DNA from: Lysinibacillus antri
GTDB lineage: Bacteria; Bacillota; Bacilli; Bacillales_A; Planococcaceae
Reading direction: 5' to 3'
Length of the DNA stretch: 64,000 nucleotides
Assembly: GCF_003977595.1 (NCBI RefSeq)
Contig: NZ_RYYR01000007.1
Location: 62,001-126,000 of the forward strand
Part shown: positions 1 to 8,992 of the stretch, in pieces
Layout: each line of letters begins with the position of its first letter
Position numbering within the stretch: position 1 is the stretch's first letter
The notes under the pieces: generated by a model
What the model was told of the DNA's origin: nothing
Seen by the model: the letters and a program-made list of their open reading frames with translations, nothing else
Database searches by the model: none
Translations under genes and position numbers: made by a program

Positions 1-76
1 ATTTACTATGGCGGTAGGATTTTTAAAACCTGTGGCGAATATATACTTCATAGGTGGAACAAAAGGAGGAGTTTAC

Positions 77-631
77 ATGCTAAACTTTAACATTCGTGGT
101 GAAAACATTGAGGTAACTCCAGCGATTCGCGAGTACGTTGAGAGCAAAATCGATAAAGTGGAACGCTATTTCAACGATGAGGTAAATGCGAACGCTAACG
201 TCAATTTAAAAGTGTACAATGATAAACAAACAAAAGTCGAAGTGACAATTCCAATGAAAAATGTCACACTCCGAGCTGAGGAGCGACATAATGATATGTA
301 TGCAGCAGTTGATTTAATTGTCGACAAGCTAGAACGTCAAATTCGTAAACATAAAACAAAAGTAAACCGTAAATTCCGTGAACGTGAAGGCACAGGCGTT
401 TACTTCGCGCAAGAGGTTGCCGGTACGACTGTAAGCCCTGTGGAAGAAGAAGAGTTCACAATTGTGCGTACAAAACAATTTGACCTAAAACCAATGGATC
501 AAGAAGAAGCAATTCTTCAAATGAACCTACTGGGCCATGACTTCTACGTGTACACAGATGCCGAATCAAACGGTACAAACATCGTCTACAAACGTCGTGA
601 TGGAAAATATGGTCTAATTGAAACAAACTAA
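77..631 (+). CDS. hpf: Ribosome hibernation promoting factor, long form
   Basis: 184-aa protein that dimerises 70S ribosomes into inactive 100S particles in stationary phase or stress. The N-terminal half (residues 1-100) is the S30AE ribosome-binding fold, beginning [20 protein letters not shown]; the C-terminal part (about 125-184, with [19 protein letters not shown] and FYVYTD) is the dimerisation domain that marks the long form. I chose the ATG at 77 because AGGAGG lies just upstream (64-70); the frame is open further upstream but without a better site. In B. subtilis this gene sits directly before secA; here secA is 22 kb away. Very secure family call. Confidence 0.95.
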   Translation: MLNFNIRGENIEVTPAIREYVESKIDKVERYFNDEVNANANVNLKVYNDKQTKVEVTIPMKNVTLRAEERHNDMYAAVDLIVDKLERQIRKHKTKVNRKFREREGTGVYFAQEVAGTTVSPVEEEEFTIVRTKQFDLKPMDQEEAILQMNLLGHDFYVYTDAESNGTNIVYKRRDGKYGLIETN

Positions 632-691
632 ATATGAGCTTTTTAGAAATTATATAGTTGAACCAGTAACCGCACATTTCTAGACAGCTTC

Positions 692-737
692 AAAGACCTG
701 AGTTCAGTATTTTGCTGGGCTTGGGTCTTTTATTTTA
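692..737 (+). terminator. Terminator after hpf
   Basis: A 16-bp stem containing some G-U pairs (left arm 692-707 starting AAAGACC, right arm ending GGGTCTTT at 730) is followed by a T-rich stretch. It lies between hpf and galU and probably ends the hpf transcript. Confidence 0.7.
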
Positions 738-754
738 ACAAAAGAGGTGATGTG

Positions 755-1633
755 ATGAAGACTAAAGTAAGAAAAGCGGTCATTCCGGCTGCTGGCTTGG
801 GTACGCGTTTTTTACCTGCAACGAAAGCACAACCAAAAGAAATGTTACCGATTGTGGATAAGCCGACCATTCAATACATCGTGGAGGAAGCTGTCGCCGC
901 TGGAATCGAGGATATTATTATTATTAGCGGGCGTAATAAGCGTGCCATAGAAGATCATTTTGATAAAACTTATGAGCTTGAAGAACATCTTGCGAAAAAA
1001 GGAAAATGGGCAGAATTAGAAGAAATCCAATCTATCTCGAATTTAGCCAATATCCATTACATTCGTCAAAAAGAAGCAAAGGGATTGGGCGATGCCATTT
1101 ATTGCGCTCATCGATTTATTGGTGATGAACCGTTTGCTGTGTTACTTGGAGATATTATTCTCGATGCGGAAAAACCAGCTTTAGCTCAACTAATAGAACT
1201 GTATGAACAAGAGCGAACTTCTGTGATCGGCGTACAATCTGTTTCAATGGATGTGGTGCATCAATATGGTGTCATTCATCCGATTGGGGAAGTACTTGAT
1301 GGTCAGCCGATTGAGGTAAAAGGCTTTGTGGAAAAACCGAAAGCGGAAGAGGCTCCATCCAATCTATCTATTATGGGTCGCTATGTGCTAACTCCGAATA
1401 TTTTTCATGCACTTAAATCCATTGCTCCGGGTGCAGGTGGTGAAATTCAGTTAACTGATGCGATAGAGTTATTAAACCACTCTGAACGGATTATTGCTTA
1501 TAACGTGAAGGGGCGATTATACGATATTGGGAGTAAAATTGGATACGTGCAGGCGACCATTGATTATGCATTAAAACGGGAAGAGTTAAGGGAAGAATTA
1601 GTAAGTTATATGAAAACGATCATTCATACATAA
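755..1633 (+). CDS. galU: UTP--glucose-1-phosphate uridylyltransferase
   Basis: 292-aa cytosolic nucleotidyltransferase making UDP-glucose from UTP and glucose-1-phosphate, the precursor for glycolipid anchors, teichoic-acid glucosylation and exopolysaccharide. The GalU signature [14 protein letters not shown] is at residues 12-25, with [10 protein letters not shown] shortly after, and GLGDAIYCA and LLGDIIL further in; length matches the family. The ATG at 755 is preferred over the GTG at 752 because of spacing to GAGGTGA at 744-750. It is followed 21 bp later by pgi on the same strand, so the two are likely cotranscribed; pgcA, which supplies glucose-1-phosphate, is convergent downstream. 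Confidence 0.95.
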   Translation: MKTKVRKAVIPAAGLGTRFLPATKAQPKEMLPIVDKPTIQYIVEEAVAAGIEDIIIISGRNKRAIEDHFDKTYELEEHLAKKGKWAELEEIQSISNLANIHYIRQKEAKGLGDAIYCAHRFIGDEPFAVLLGDIILDAEKPALAQLIELYEQERTSVIGVQSVSMDVVHQYGVIHPIGEVLDGQPIEVKGFVEKPKAEEAPSNLSIMGRYVLTPNIFHALKSIAPGAGGEIQLTDAIELLNHSERIIAYNVKGRLYDIGSKIGYVQATIDYALKREELREELVSYMKTIIHT

Positions 1634-1654
1634 TTGCTTTAGGAGACGATTACG

Positions 1655-2872
1655 ATGTTGAATTTTGATTATCCAAAACGTATTCAACAGTCTCATATTC
1701 TAGATATTCCTAAATTGGAACACTTGATAGAATGCTCATCGGAACAATTGCTGGAAATCGAGCACGTTGCGGAGGAAATACAGGCATCTGCTGACGTATT
1801 ACTCGTAATTGGTGTTGGAGGTTCTTTTCTTGGTGCTCGCGCGGTAATCGATGCATGCACCCCTTATTTCAACACAAACAATGTAGAAGTGTTATATGCA
1901 GGAAATAATATGAGCGGTGCCTATTTAACTCAACTTTTAACTTATCTTGAATCAAAAGAAGTGTATGTAAATGTAGTATCAAAATCCGGTTCGACCATGG
2001 AGCCAGCCTTAGCTTTTCGGATTGTTAAGAAATATATGGAAGAACGTTATGGGGATAGGTCGAAACAACGAATTATTATTACGACGGATGGGAACACGGG
2101 GCTTTTAAAAGAAATGGCAGCTCGGGAAGGGTATCGGCAATTCGTTATTCCTACTGAGGTTGGTGGCCGTTATTCTGTTTTTACATCGGCAGGGCTTCTT
2201 CCAATTGCGGTAGCAGGAATTGATATTCATTCATTTCTTTGTGGAGCAAGACAAGCAGAAACAGACTTTGCTGTGGATGAATTGAATAACCTGGCTTACC
2301 AATATGCTTTTACACGGTTCGAATTGTACAAGGAAGGCTTTGTGATGGAGTTGTTAGCTTCCTTTGAACCACGACTTAATAAGCTGCATGAGTGGTGGAA
2401 GCAGTTATTTGGGGAAAGTGAAGGGAAAGAGCATAAAGGGCTTTATCCATCGACTGTGAACTATTCGACGGATTTGCATGCAATTGGTCAGTTTATCCAG
2501 GAAGGTAGCCGCATTATGTTTGAGACGCTTATTCACTTTGAAGAGGTGGAAGCCGATGTGGAAATCCCTTTTACTTTGGATGATCGCGATGGGTTGAATT
2601 ATTTAGCAGGGCGGTCCATGAATGCGATTAATGCCACGTCAAAAGATGGAGTAGCCTTGGCGCATGAAGAGGGGGGCGTACCTGTCATCAAAATTGTCCT
2701 TCCTAAATTAGACGCCTATCATGTGGGGTATTTAATGTACTTCTTTATGAAAGCTTGTGTCATTAGCGCGACGCTACTTGGAGTAAATCCGTTTGACCAA
2801 CCAGGTGTAGAGGCGTATAAAAAGAAAATGGTGAAATTGCTAAAAGGGGATTTTGTCCAGGTAAATAAATAA
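1655..2872 (+). CDS. pgi: Glucose-6-phosphate isomerase
   Basis: 405-aa enzyme interconverting glucose-6-phosphate and fructose-6-phosphate. Diagnostic stretches are VLLVIGVGGSFLGARA (sugar-phosphate-binding SIS fold), SKSGSTMEPALAFR, VGGRYSVFTSAGLLPIA, QLFGESEGKEHKGLYP and the C-terminal DQPGVEAYKKKM. The usual Bacillus enzyme is about 450 aa; most of the difference is at the N-terminus, which begins only about 50 residues before the GVGGS motif. The start is well fixed: AGGAGA lies 8 nt before ATG 1655 and galU ends at 1633, so no longer form is possible. Catalytic core looks complete; expected to be active. Confidence 0.93.
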   Translation: MLNFDYPKRIQQSHILDIPKLEHLIECSSEQLLEIEHVAEEIQASADVLLVIGVGGSFLGARAVIDACTPYFNTNNVEVLYAGNNMSGAYLTQLLTYLESKEVYVNVVSKSGSTMEPALAFRIVKKYMEERYGDRSKQRIIITTDGNTGLLKEMAAREGYRQFVIPTEVGGRYSVFTSAGLLPIAVAGIDIHSFLCGARQAETDFAVDELNNLAYQYAFTRFELYKEGFVMELLASFEPRLNKLHEWWKQLFGESEGKEHKGLYPSTVNYSTDLHAIGQFIQEGSRIMFETLIHFEEVEADVEIPFTLDDRDGLNYLAGRSMNAINATSKDGVALAHEEGGVPVIKIVLPKLDAYHVGYLMYFFMKACVISATLLGVNPFDQPGVEAYKKKMVKLLKGDFVQVNK

Positions 2873-2881
2873 TTAATGGAG

Positions 2882-2910
2882 AGTTCTCGGAAATTTCTGG
2901 GGACTTTTTT
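2882..2910 (+). terminator. Terminator after pgi
   Basis: Nine-bp stem (2882-2890 with 2897-2905, including G-U pairs) with a six-base loop and a T run to 2910. Confidence 0.7.
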
Positions 2911-2993
2911 AATGGAAAATATCGAAACGTATGTTCGTATTTTATATAATGGAAATAAGAAAAATGATTCATAATAAATTGGAGGTGGTAATC

Positions 2994-3413
2994 GTGGAAA
3001 AACAAATTCTTGAGTTACTTCTAGACATGAATACAGAAATCAAATCCATAAAGTCACATGTGAATAATATTGAGTTGGACGTAAATTATGTGAAGTCAGA
3101 ACTAGCTCATGTGAAAACAGAAATAAGTGATGTAAAGTCTGAACTCGGTAATGTGAAAACAGAAATAAGTGATGTGAAGTCTGAACTCGGTAATGTGAAA
3201 ACAGAAGTAAGTAATATTAAATCGGAATTAAATGTAGTTAAGTCAGAAGTTAAAACAATGCATAAACGTTTTGATCTGTTCGAGGAAAATATAAAAAGCA
3301 TGGGTGAACATTTTGAACTTACTGCTGCATACCGAATAAATGATACGCAATTCATTGAGGATAAGATCAATAGGTTGGAGAAGGAAATTTATCTTTTGAA
3401 AAACAAAAAATAG
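2994..3413 (+). CDS. Small coiled-coil protein with internal heptad repeats
   Basis: 139-aa protein not recognised as a named family. I use the GTG at 2994 because GGAGGTGG lies at 2981-2988; an upstream ATG has no ribosome site. The middle is an almost perfect run of seven-residue units such as VKTEISD and VKSELGN (eight units), which should form a long parallel coiled coil; flanking regions are also helix-prone (start MEKQILELLLDMN, end IEDKINRLEKEIYLL). No signal peptide or membrane segment. The repeats are also repeats in DNA (see the repeat entry). Such proteins are usually annotated as hypothetical or DUF coiled-coil proteins; no function is claimed. Confidence 0.7.
   Translation: MEKQILELLLDMNTEIKSIKSHVNNIELDVNYVKSELAHVKTEISDVKSELGNVKTEISDVKSELGNVKTEVSNIKSELNVVKSEVKTMHKRFDLFEENIKSMGEHFELTAAYRINDTQFIEDKINRLEKEIYLLKNKK
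3111..3233 (+). repeat. 42-bp in-frame tandem repeat inside the coiled-coil gene
   Basis: Two 42-bp units (3111-3152 and 3153-3194) differ at a single base and a third, diverged copy follows to about 3233. Each encodes two heptads. Near identity suggests recent slippage or duplication. Confidence 0.85.
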
Positions 3414-3427
3414 TTTTCTTTTAAGTG

Positions 3428-3459
3428 AAAAAATGCCCCAAAGTTTGAATCTTTGGAGC
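3428..3459 (-). terminator. Terminator after pgcA
   Basis: Read on the minus strand, GCTCCAAAG (3459-3451) pairs with CTTTGGGGC (3443-3435), followed by A and six T. On the plus strand the same stem has a C-A mismatch and a poorer T run, so it mainly serves the minus-strand gene. Confidence 0.75.
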
Positions 3460-3469
3460 AATGTATAGA

Positions 3470-5161
3470 TTATTCAACTATCGCTTTTATCATCTGTTCA
3501 ATCCGCGTACCGGCATCCTGTTGTGTTTTGGCAACAACACCAAAATAATATTTACATTTTGGTTCGGTACCAGAAGGGCGAATTGCCACCCAAGATTCAT
3601 CTTCTAAAATAAATTTTATTACATTTTCTTTTGGTAATTGAATGGGCTCTGTTGTACCATTTGAAAATGTTACAACACCCTTGAGATAGTCTTCAACTTT
3701 TACAATTGGGACACCTGAAATTTCGGTAGGAGGATTTTCACGATACCCATTTAATATCGCGGTCATTTGTTCTTGTCCGTCTTTCCCCTCGAACACTTTT
3801 GATACTAACGCTTCTTTGTGATATCCAAAATTCAAATATAATTCATTTAAGGCATCTAATAAAGTTTGTCCTTTAAGAGAATAATACCCGGCCATCTCTG
3901 CCACTTTTACTGCGACTTGAACGGCATCCTTATCTCGGGCAAAGGTTTTAATTAAATAGCCGTAACTTTCTTCGTAGCCAAATAGAAATGCGTGCTGCTT
4001 TGATTTTTCATATTCCTCTATTTTTTCAGCGATGTATTTGAAGCCTGTTAATGTATTTTCCGTTGCTACGTTAAAGTGATTTGCAATTTTCGTACCTAAT
4101 TCACTTGTTACGATGGTTTTGACCATGATGCCATTTGGAGGGAATGTGTCATTCTTCTGTTTCGTTTGCAAAATATAATGGAGTAATAGTGCACCAAGTT
4201 GATTACCTGTTAATAATTCGTAACATTTTTCATTGCGGATTGCTACACCTAATCGATCAGCATCCGGATCCGTTGCCAATAGTAAATCCGCGCCAACCTC
4301 GTTTCCTTTTTCCATGGCCAACTCAAATGCAGCTGATTCTTCCGGATTTGGATAAGGAACAGTAGGGAAACTTCCATCTTGAATGGCCTGTTGATCCACT
4401 AAGTATACATGATTAAAGCCAAATTCTTTTAATCCTCGTGTAACTGGGACAAGCCCTGCACCATGTAGAGGGGTATAGACAATCTTGAGTTCTGTGTTGA
4501 GCTCATTATCTTCTTTTAAGGTTTGGAGGTTTTGTAAGTACTTTGTATCCAGCTCTTCTAAAATCCAATTGAACAAGCCTTGTGCTTCTAACTCTTTTTC
4601 ATCATGTACTGAAATTTCAAATACGTCCTGGATTGTGTTCATCTGTTCCATAATGATGTTAGCACTGGATGGCACAAGTTGCGCACCATCTTCGCCATAG
4701 ATTTTAAATCCATTATATTGTTTTGGATTGTGGCTTGCCGTAATAACCACTCCAGCAAAAGCGTGAAGCTCTCGAATGGAAAACGATAGTTGTGGTGTTG
4801 GTCGTGGTTCTTTAAAAACATACGCTGTAATGCTGTGCGCTCCTAACACACGAGCAGTTTCAACCGCAAACTCATAGGAAAAGTTTCGTGTGTCATAGGC
4901 AATGACTACACCACGTTGTTTTGCTTCTTCGCCATTTAAATCAATATAACGCGCCAGTCCTTCTGCTACTCGACGGATTGTATAAATATTCATTCGGTTC
5001 GTGCCAGCACCTAACAATCCGCGCATGCCACCTGTACCAAAGGAAAGATATTGATAAAAACGATCTTCAATTTCTTTTGCATTAGTTGAAATTTCGTTTA
5101 ATTCATTCATTAAATGTTCTGGTAAATTTGCTGACTTCCATTTGTTATAACGATCTAACAT
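3470..5161 (-). CDS. pgcA: Phosphoglucomutase / phosphohexomutase
   Basis: About 563-aa alpha-D-phosphohexomutase converting glucose-6-phosphate to glucose-1-phosphate, the substrate of the adjacent GalU. All four hallmark loops are visible: the phosphoserine loop VITASHNPKQYNG (near residue 143), the metal loop LLATDPDADRLG, the sugar-specificity loop FGYEESYGY and the phosphate-binding loop AIRPSGTEPKCKYYFG. Two ATGs are adjacent (5164 and 5161); TAGGTG is only 2 nt from the first but 5 nt from the second, so the second is chosen. Length and sequence match B. subtilis PgcA closely. Transcribed divergently from the pilus locus. Confidence 0.95.
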   Translation of the reverse strand: MLDRYNKWKSANLPEHLMNELNEISTNAKEIEDRFYQYLSFGTGGMRGLLGAGTNRMNIYTIRRVAEGLARYIDLNGEEAKQRGVVIAYDTRNFSYEFAVETARVLGAHSITAYVFKEPRPTPQLSFSIRELHAFAGVVITASHNPKQYNGFKIYGEDGAQLVPSSANIIMEQMNTIQDVFEISVHDEKELEAQGLFNWILEELDTKYLQNLQTLKEDNELNTELKIVYTPLHGAGLVPVTRGLKEFGFNHVYLVDQQAIQDGSFPTVPYPNPEESAAFELAMEKGNEVGADLLLATDPDADRLGVAIRNEKCYELLTGNQLGALLLHYILQTKQKNDTFPPNGIMVKTIVTSELGTKIANHFNVATENTLTGFKYIAEKIEEYEKSKQHAFLFGYEESYGYLIKTFARDKDAVQVAVKVAEMAGYYSLKGQTLLDALNELYLNFGYHKEALVSKVFEGKDGQEQMTAILNGYRENPPTEISGVPIVKVEDYLKGVVTFSNGTTEPIQLPKENVIKFILEDESWVAIRPSGTEPKCKYYFGVVAKTQQDAGTRIEQMIKAIVE

Positions 5162-5164
5162 CAT

Positions 5165-5612
5165 TGCACCTACATTTCACTAGAATAGTTACTTCAAGAA
5201 AAAATCATGTACTGTTAATAATATACACTGAAAAAGGTACACTCCATAAACTTTTTTACACATTGATGGAGTACGCTCATCGTGTTATGACCTAGTATCT
5301 ACTCGTTATTCTTACCTAGATCTTACAATCAAATTATCCGTAATTTAACTTAATTCCTAAGATAAATTGCCTAATTCCTCTCAATCTCAAATTTCTCAGT
5401 TTCAAAGCACCTTCCAAAAAGTAGAAGTTTTTAAAAATGATTATTTAGCCTTAATGCCACAAAATTTAATATGTCAACGGAATCGTTTTGGCAAGAAAAT
5501 TCGACAAAGTAAAGCCGTTTCAAAAAATTACTGACAATTCAGTTTCGGAAATCGAATCTTTTTACGTATGTCTATTAGTCTAGCCGAAAAATAATGACAC
5601 GCTTGTCCACCT
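5165..5612. other. AT-rich intergenic stretch, no gene seen
   Basis: Divergent spacer between pgcA and the pilus operon. It holds the pgcA leader and presumably its promoter, but I could not pick a convincing one; a weak 7-bp inverted repeat (ACTCCAT / ATGGAGT near 5237-5274) lies in the pgcA leader. No credible reading frame or RNA gene is visible. Confidence 0.4.
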
Positions 5613-5640
5613 TTGACAACATTTTCAAGTTACCTATACT
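5613..5640 (+). promoter_or_regulatory. Sigma-A promoter of the Tad pilus locus
   Basis: Consensus -35 TTGACA at 5613-5618 and TATACT at 5635-5640 with a 16-bp spacer, about 64 bp upstream of the first pilus gene. No other obvious promoter or strong terminator with T run is seen until 17.5 kb, so this may drive the whole locus. Confidence 0.75.
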
Positions 5641-5703
5641 GAAAATATAATTGGATATTTCCAAAATTCTCAATACTCAAATTTATGGAAAGTAGGGGTA
5701 TTA

Positions 5704-6450
5704 GTGTTAGAAGCGAAACGACGTGCTGCGATCTTTCTATTACTTGCATTCTTATTGGCCATTGTTGCAGGCTATCTCGTTTTAGAAAAAGTAAAACAGT
5801 TGAATGCTGAGCTTGGTGGAATGGTTGAAATTTACGTGGCGAATGGCAATATCCCTGCTCGTACATTGTTACATTCGAGCCAATTAACCAAAATGGAGAT
5901 TCCTCAAAAGTTTTTGACGGATTCCCATATTACTTCGGAAAAAGATATTGCTGGTCAAGTATCTGTTGTTCCTCTACATGAAGGGGATATCCTAACGCAC
6001 AACATGTTAAAGGATTACTCCAATCTTCAAAATGAGAACAATCGACTTGTCGCTCTTTATAGAACCGACAAAGTTCAGTTTGACCAAGAAATTGCGGCAC
6101 TTGATCGGGTGGATATTGTGGTCTCCCATGAAGTTAATGGTGAGAAGAAAACGGAGAGCTTTATGAAAGATGTGTCTGTTGCGTATTCCCAAGGTACTGG
6201 TGAGAAATTTGCGGGGGTAGCGGTTGAAGTGTCTGCACAAGACGCAACAAAGCTCATCCATATGCAAAATTATGCGGAATACATACGAGTATTAAAGGCG
6301 AATGTTGGTCAGGAAGAATCTACACCATCGACAAAAGAAGAAACAACAGCACCTGTTGAAACAGAAAACAAATCGACTGAACCAGTTCAACAAGAAGTAG
6401 AGGAACCCGCTTCCAATTCTAACAAACCATCCACAGACGGAAATTCGTAA
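5704..6450 (+). CDS. CpaB/RcpC-like pilus assembly protein (SAF domain)
   Basis: 248-aa protein with one N-terminal membrane anchor (IFLLLAFLLAIVAGYLVL) followed by an SAF domain (residues about 40-105: IPARTLLHSSQLTKMEIP, then HEGDILTHNML). CpaB/RcpC proteins are envelope components of Tad pilus machines. The C-terminal 40 residues are a Glu/Thr/Pro-rich low-complexity tail, likely outside the membrane. GTG start at 5704 follows GTAGGGG. First gene of the operon, 18 bp before the TadZ-like gene. Family call from domain and context; fine function in Gram-positives is not established here. Confidence 0.8.
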   Translation: MLEAKRRAAIFLLLAFLLAIVAGYLVLEKVKQLNAELGGMVEIYVANGNIPARTLLHSSQLTKMEIPQKFLTDSHITSEKDIAGQVSVVPLHEGDILTHNMLKDYSNLQNENNRLVALYRTDKVQFDQEIAALDRVDIVVSHEVNGEKKTESFMKDVSVAYSQGTGEKFAGVAVEVSAQDATKLIHMQNYAEYIRVLKANVGQEESTPSTKEETTAPVETENKSTEPVQQEVEEPASNSNKPSTDGNS

Positions 6451-6468
6451 ACGGGAGGGGGACTTGTC

Positions 6469-7629
6469 ATGGAATCGAAATTAAATATTTTAATTGTTAG
6501 CGATGAACCTGTACTTTTGCAACAATTGAAAAATATTGCAGAAAGTACGGAAGAAAATGTCCTTGTTGCTTCTACGACGGATGCCATAAGGGAAATGAAT
6601 CGTGAAACGCGAGATATCGTCATCATGACGCAAAATGAAACGGACTTAGCAATTGATCTTGTGCAATCGATGCGGCAAATCAATCCGCTCGTTCTGATTA
6701 TCTGTATTGCGCAACAAACAGACTTTGTGCTTTTGCGAAATTTAATGCGTGCTGGAACGGATGAATTTTTTGTATTCCCAGAGGAAACGTCCCTATTTAC
6801 GAGTCGATTTCCAACTACGGTAAAAAACTATGCGATTCAGAAAAACTCCAGAGAATCGGCTACAGCTAAATCATTTGGTCGAGGACGAGGACAAATTTTC
6901 TCATTTTACAGCGGTAAGGGTGGTAGCGGAAAAACGGTTATTTCATCCGTACTTGCGCAAACATTGAAGCTTGAATCTACTGCTGAAGTCATCCTGATTG
7001 ATTTAAATGGTCAGTATGGTGGGGTAGAATCGATGTTTTCCATTGAATCCAATCGCTCTCTCGCGGATTTATTACCTGTTATTGAAGAATTAAACGAAAG
7101 TCATATACGAAATGTTTCCAAAACAGAGGAAAATTCGAAGCTTGAAATTTTAGTTAGCCCAATTGATGCCGAGGTGGCCGAAACATTGGGGGAAAACTTT
7201 GTTGCGAAGTTATTGCGAACTTCTAGAAGGGCATTTGACTATGTCATCATTGACTTACCTTCGAACTTAACTGGACCCGTTATTACGGCAATGGAGGAGT
7301 CCGACAAAATCTATTATGTTCTTACACCGGATACACCTGCATTAAAAGTATTGAAGTATTACGAAGATTTATCTGCGCGCATTGGGGTCAATCTCATGGG
7401 GCGAATGGAGATTGTTTTAAACAATATTTCAAAGGAAAACGAGGTACAGCAAAAAGATTTAAAAAATGTCTTGCGCTATCCAATTGCAGCGAGCGTTCGT
7501 AAAGATATTAAAGGGTTGCAACCATTTATTAACAAGGGCGAACCCGTTCGAAAAGTAGTGAAAGAACGGAAGCTCATTCCGTTTGCAAAAGATGTGCGCA
7601 AATTTACACGTGAGATTTTGAAACAGTAA
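6469..7629 (+). CDS. tadZ: TadZ/CpaE-like ATPase with pseudo-receiver domain
   Basis: 386-aa ParA/MinD-type ATPase that in Tad systems positions the pilus machine. Residues 1-120 resemble a response-regulator fold (start LNILIVSDEPVLLQQL) but lack a clear phospho-acceptor Asp pocket, as is common in CpaE/TadZ. The deviant Walker A KGGSGKT is at residues 150-156, followed by VILIDLNGQYGG and YVIIDLPSN. GGGAGGGGG precedes the ATG. Lies between the SAF protein and TadA in the usual order. Confidence 0.85.
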   Translation: MESKLNILIVSDEPVLLQQLKNIAESTEENVLVASTTDAIREMNRETRDIVIMTQNETDLAIDLVQSMRQINPLVLIICIAQQTDFVLLRNLMRAGTDEFFVFPEETSLFTSRFPTTVKNYAIQKNSRESATAKSFGRGRGQIFSFYSGKGGSGKTVISSVLAQTLKLESTAEVILIDLNGQYGGVESMFSIESNRSLADLLPVIEELNESHIRNVSKTEENSKLEILVSPIDAEVAETLGENFVAKLLRTSRRAFDYVIIDLPSNLTGPVITAMEESDKIYYVLTPDTPALKVLKYYEDLSARIGVNLMGRMEIVLNNISKENEVQQKDLKNVLRYPIAASVRKDIKGLQPFINKGEPVRKVVKERKLIPFAKDVRKFTREILKQ

Positions 7630-7642
7630 TGGGGGTGTCGTA

Positions 7643-8992
7643 ATGGCTTCTATTTTTGAAAGAAGAAAAGAATTGGTTTCTCAAAAGAAAACCGTTTCCT
7701 ATCAGTACGATAACCATCTTGTGGATGACCTTGTTGAGCATTATAAAAGTCGCCTCTTACGTGATACGAATTTAGAAGCATTAACTCAACTTTCACAAGG
7801 GGAAATGCGACTTAAGATTGAGCAGTATGTTTCTCAATTTATGTCAGAGGAACGGGTTGTTATTTCCCGACATGATAAGGAACTACTTGTCACAAGAATT
7901 TTAGACGAGTCAGTTGGGTTAGGTCCTCTTGAGCCACTAATCAATGATCCACTTATCACAGAAATTTTAATTAATGGCTATAACGAGGTGTATGTGGAAA
8001 GAAGAGGGAAGCTACAACAAGTGGATATTGCATTCCGTGACGATGAACATGTGCGACATATTGTGGACCGTATTGTGGCTCCACTTGGTCGTCGGATTGA
8101 TGAAAGCTCGCCAATGGTTGATGCGCGGTTGCCAGATGGAAGTCGGGTAAATGCCGTTATTCCACCAATTAGTTTAAATGGCACCCTCGTTTCAATTCGT
8201 AAGTTCCGAGCAGAGCCATTTCAAATGGACGATTTGCTTCAGTTTGAATCATTAAGTCACGGAATGGCGACGTTTATTGATTGTGTTGTCAAAGCGAAAA
8301 TGAATATGCTCATTTCTGGTGGAACGGGTTCGGGAAAAACAACTCTTTTGAACGTTGCTGCTAGTTCAATTCCAGATTTTGAGCGTGTTATTACGATCGA
8401 GGATTCTGCGGAGCTTCGTTTGAATCGACCAAATGTTGTCGGCATGGAAGCTCGCCCTGCAAACGTGGAGGGAAAAGGGGAAGTGACAATCCGAAATCTT
8501 GTAAGAAACGCACTTCGAATGCGACCTGACCGAATTATCGTTGGGGAAGTTCGGAGTGGAGAAGCGTTTGATATGCTTCAAGCGATGAATACAGGACATG
8601 AAGGGTCTATTACAACTGTCCATGCGAATACACCAGATGACGCACTTAGACGTGTGGAATCAATGGTCGTCATGGCGGGGATGGATTTGCCTTCCTCCAT
8701 TATTCGGGAATTTATCGTTGGTGCATTGGACATTATCATTCAAGCTACTCGTTTAACAGATGGAACACGAAAAATTGTTTCTATTTCCGAGGTACAGAAA
8801 AAGGAAGATGGTACATCACAAATCGTTGAAATTTTCACTTTTAAAAGGGTAGGCATGACAAAGGATGGAGATGTCATTGGCTATTTTACGCCAACAGGGG
8901 TAAAGCCCAAATGCATCGAGCGGATTAAAATGTTTGGTCTCTCGATTCCAGATGGCTTGTTTTTACCGGAGCATCAGGAGGTGAGTCTATGA
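7643..8992 (+). CDS. tadA: Tad/CpaF secretion ATPase
   Basis: 449-aa hexameric motor ATPase of the GspE/VirB11 superfamily that powers pilus polymerisation at the inner face of the membrane. Visible: N1 region LGPLEPLINDPLITEILING, Walker A GGTGSGKT at residues 226-233, Asp box VITIEDSAELRL, Walker B RPDRIIVGEVR (about 294-304), His box TGHEGSITTVHANT. Length is typical of CpaF/TadA. Four-base overlap (ATGA) with tadB indicates translational coupling. Confidence 0.95.
   Translation: MASIFERRKELVSQKKTVSYQYDNHLVDDLVEHYKSRLLRDTNLEALTQLSQGEMRLKIEQYVSQFMSEERVVISRHDKELLVTRILDESVGLGPLEPLINDPLITEILINGYNEVYVERRGKLQQVDIAFRDDEHVRHIVDRIVAPLGRRIDESSPMVDARLPDGSRVNAVIPPISLNGTLVSIRKFRAEPFQMDDLLQFESLSHGMATFIDCVVKAKMNMLISGGTGSGKTTLLNVAASSIPDFERVITIEDSAELRLNRPNVVGMEARPANVEGKGEVTIRNLVRNALRMRPDRIIVGEVRSGEAFDMLQAMNTGHEGSITTVHANTPDDALRRVESMVVMAGMDLPSSIIREFIVGALDIIIQATRLTDGTRKIVSISEVQKKEDGTSQIVEIFTFKRVGMTKDGDVIGYFTPTGVKPKCIERIKMFGLSIPDGLFLPEHQEVSL

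Noticed and set aside
5086-5295. Small plus-strand gene in the pgcA leader
   Set aside because: Overlaps the start of pgcA, lacks a ribosome site and has non-coding composition.
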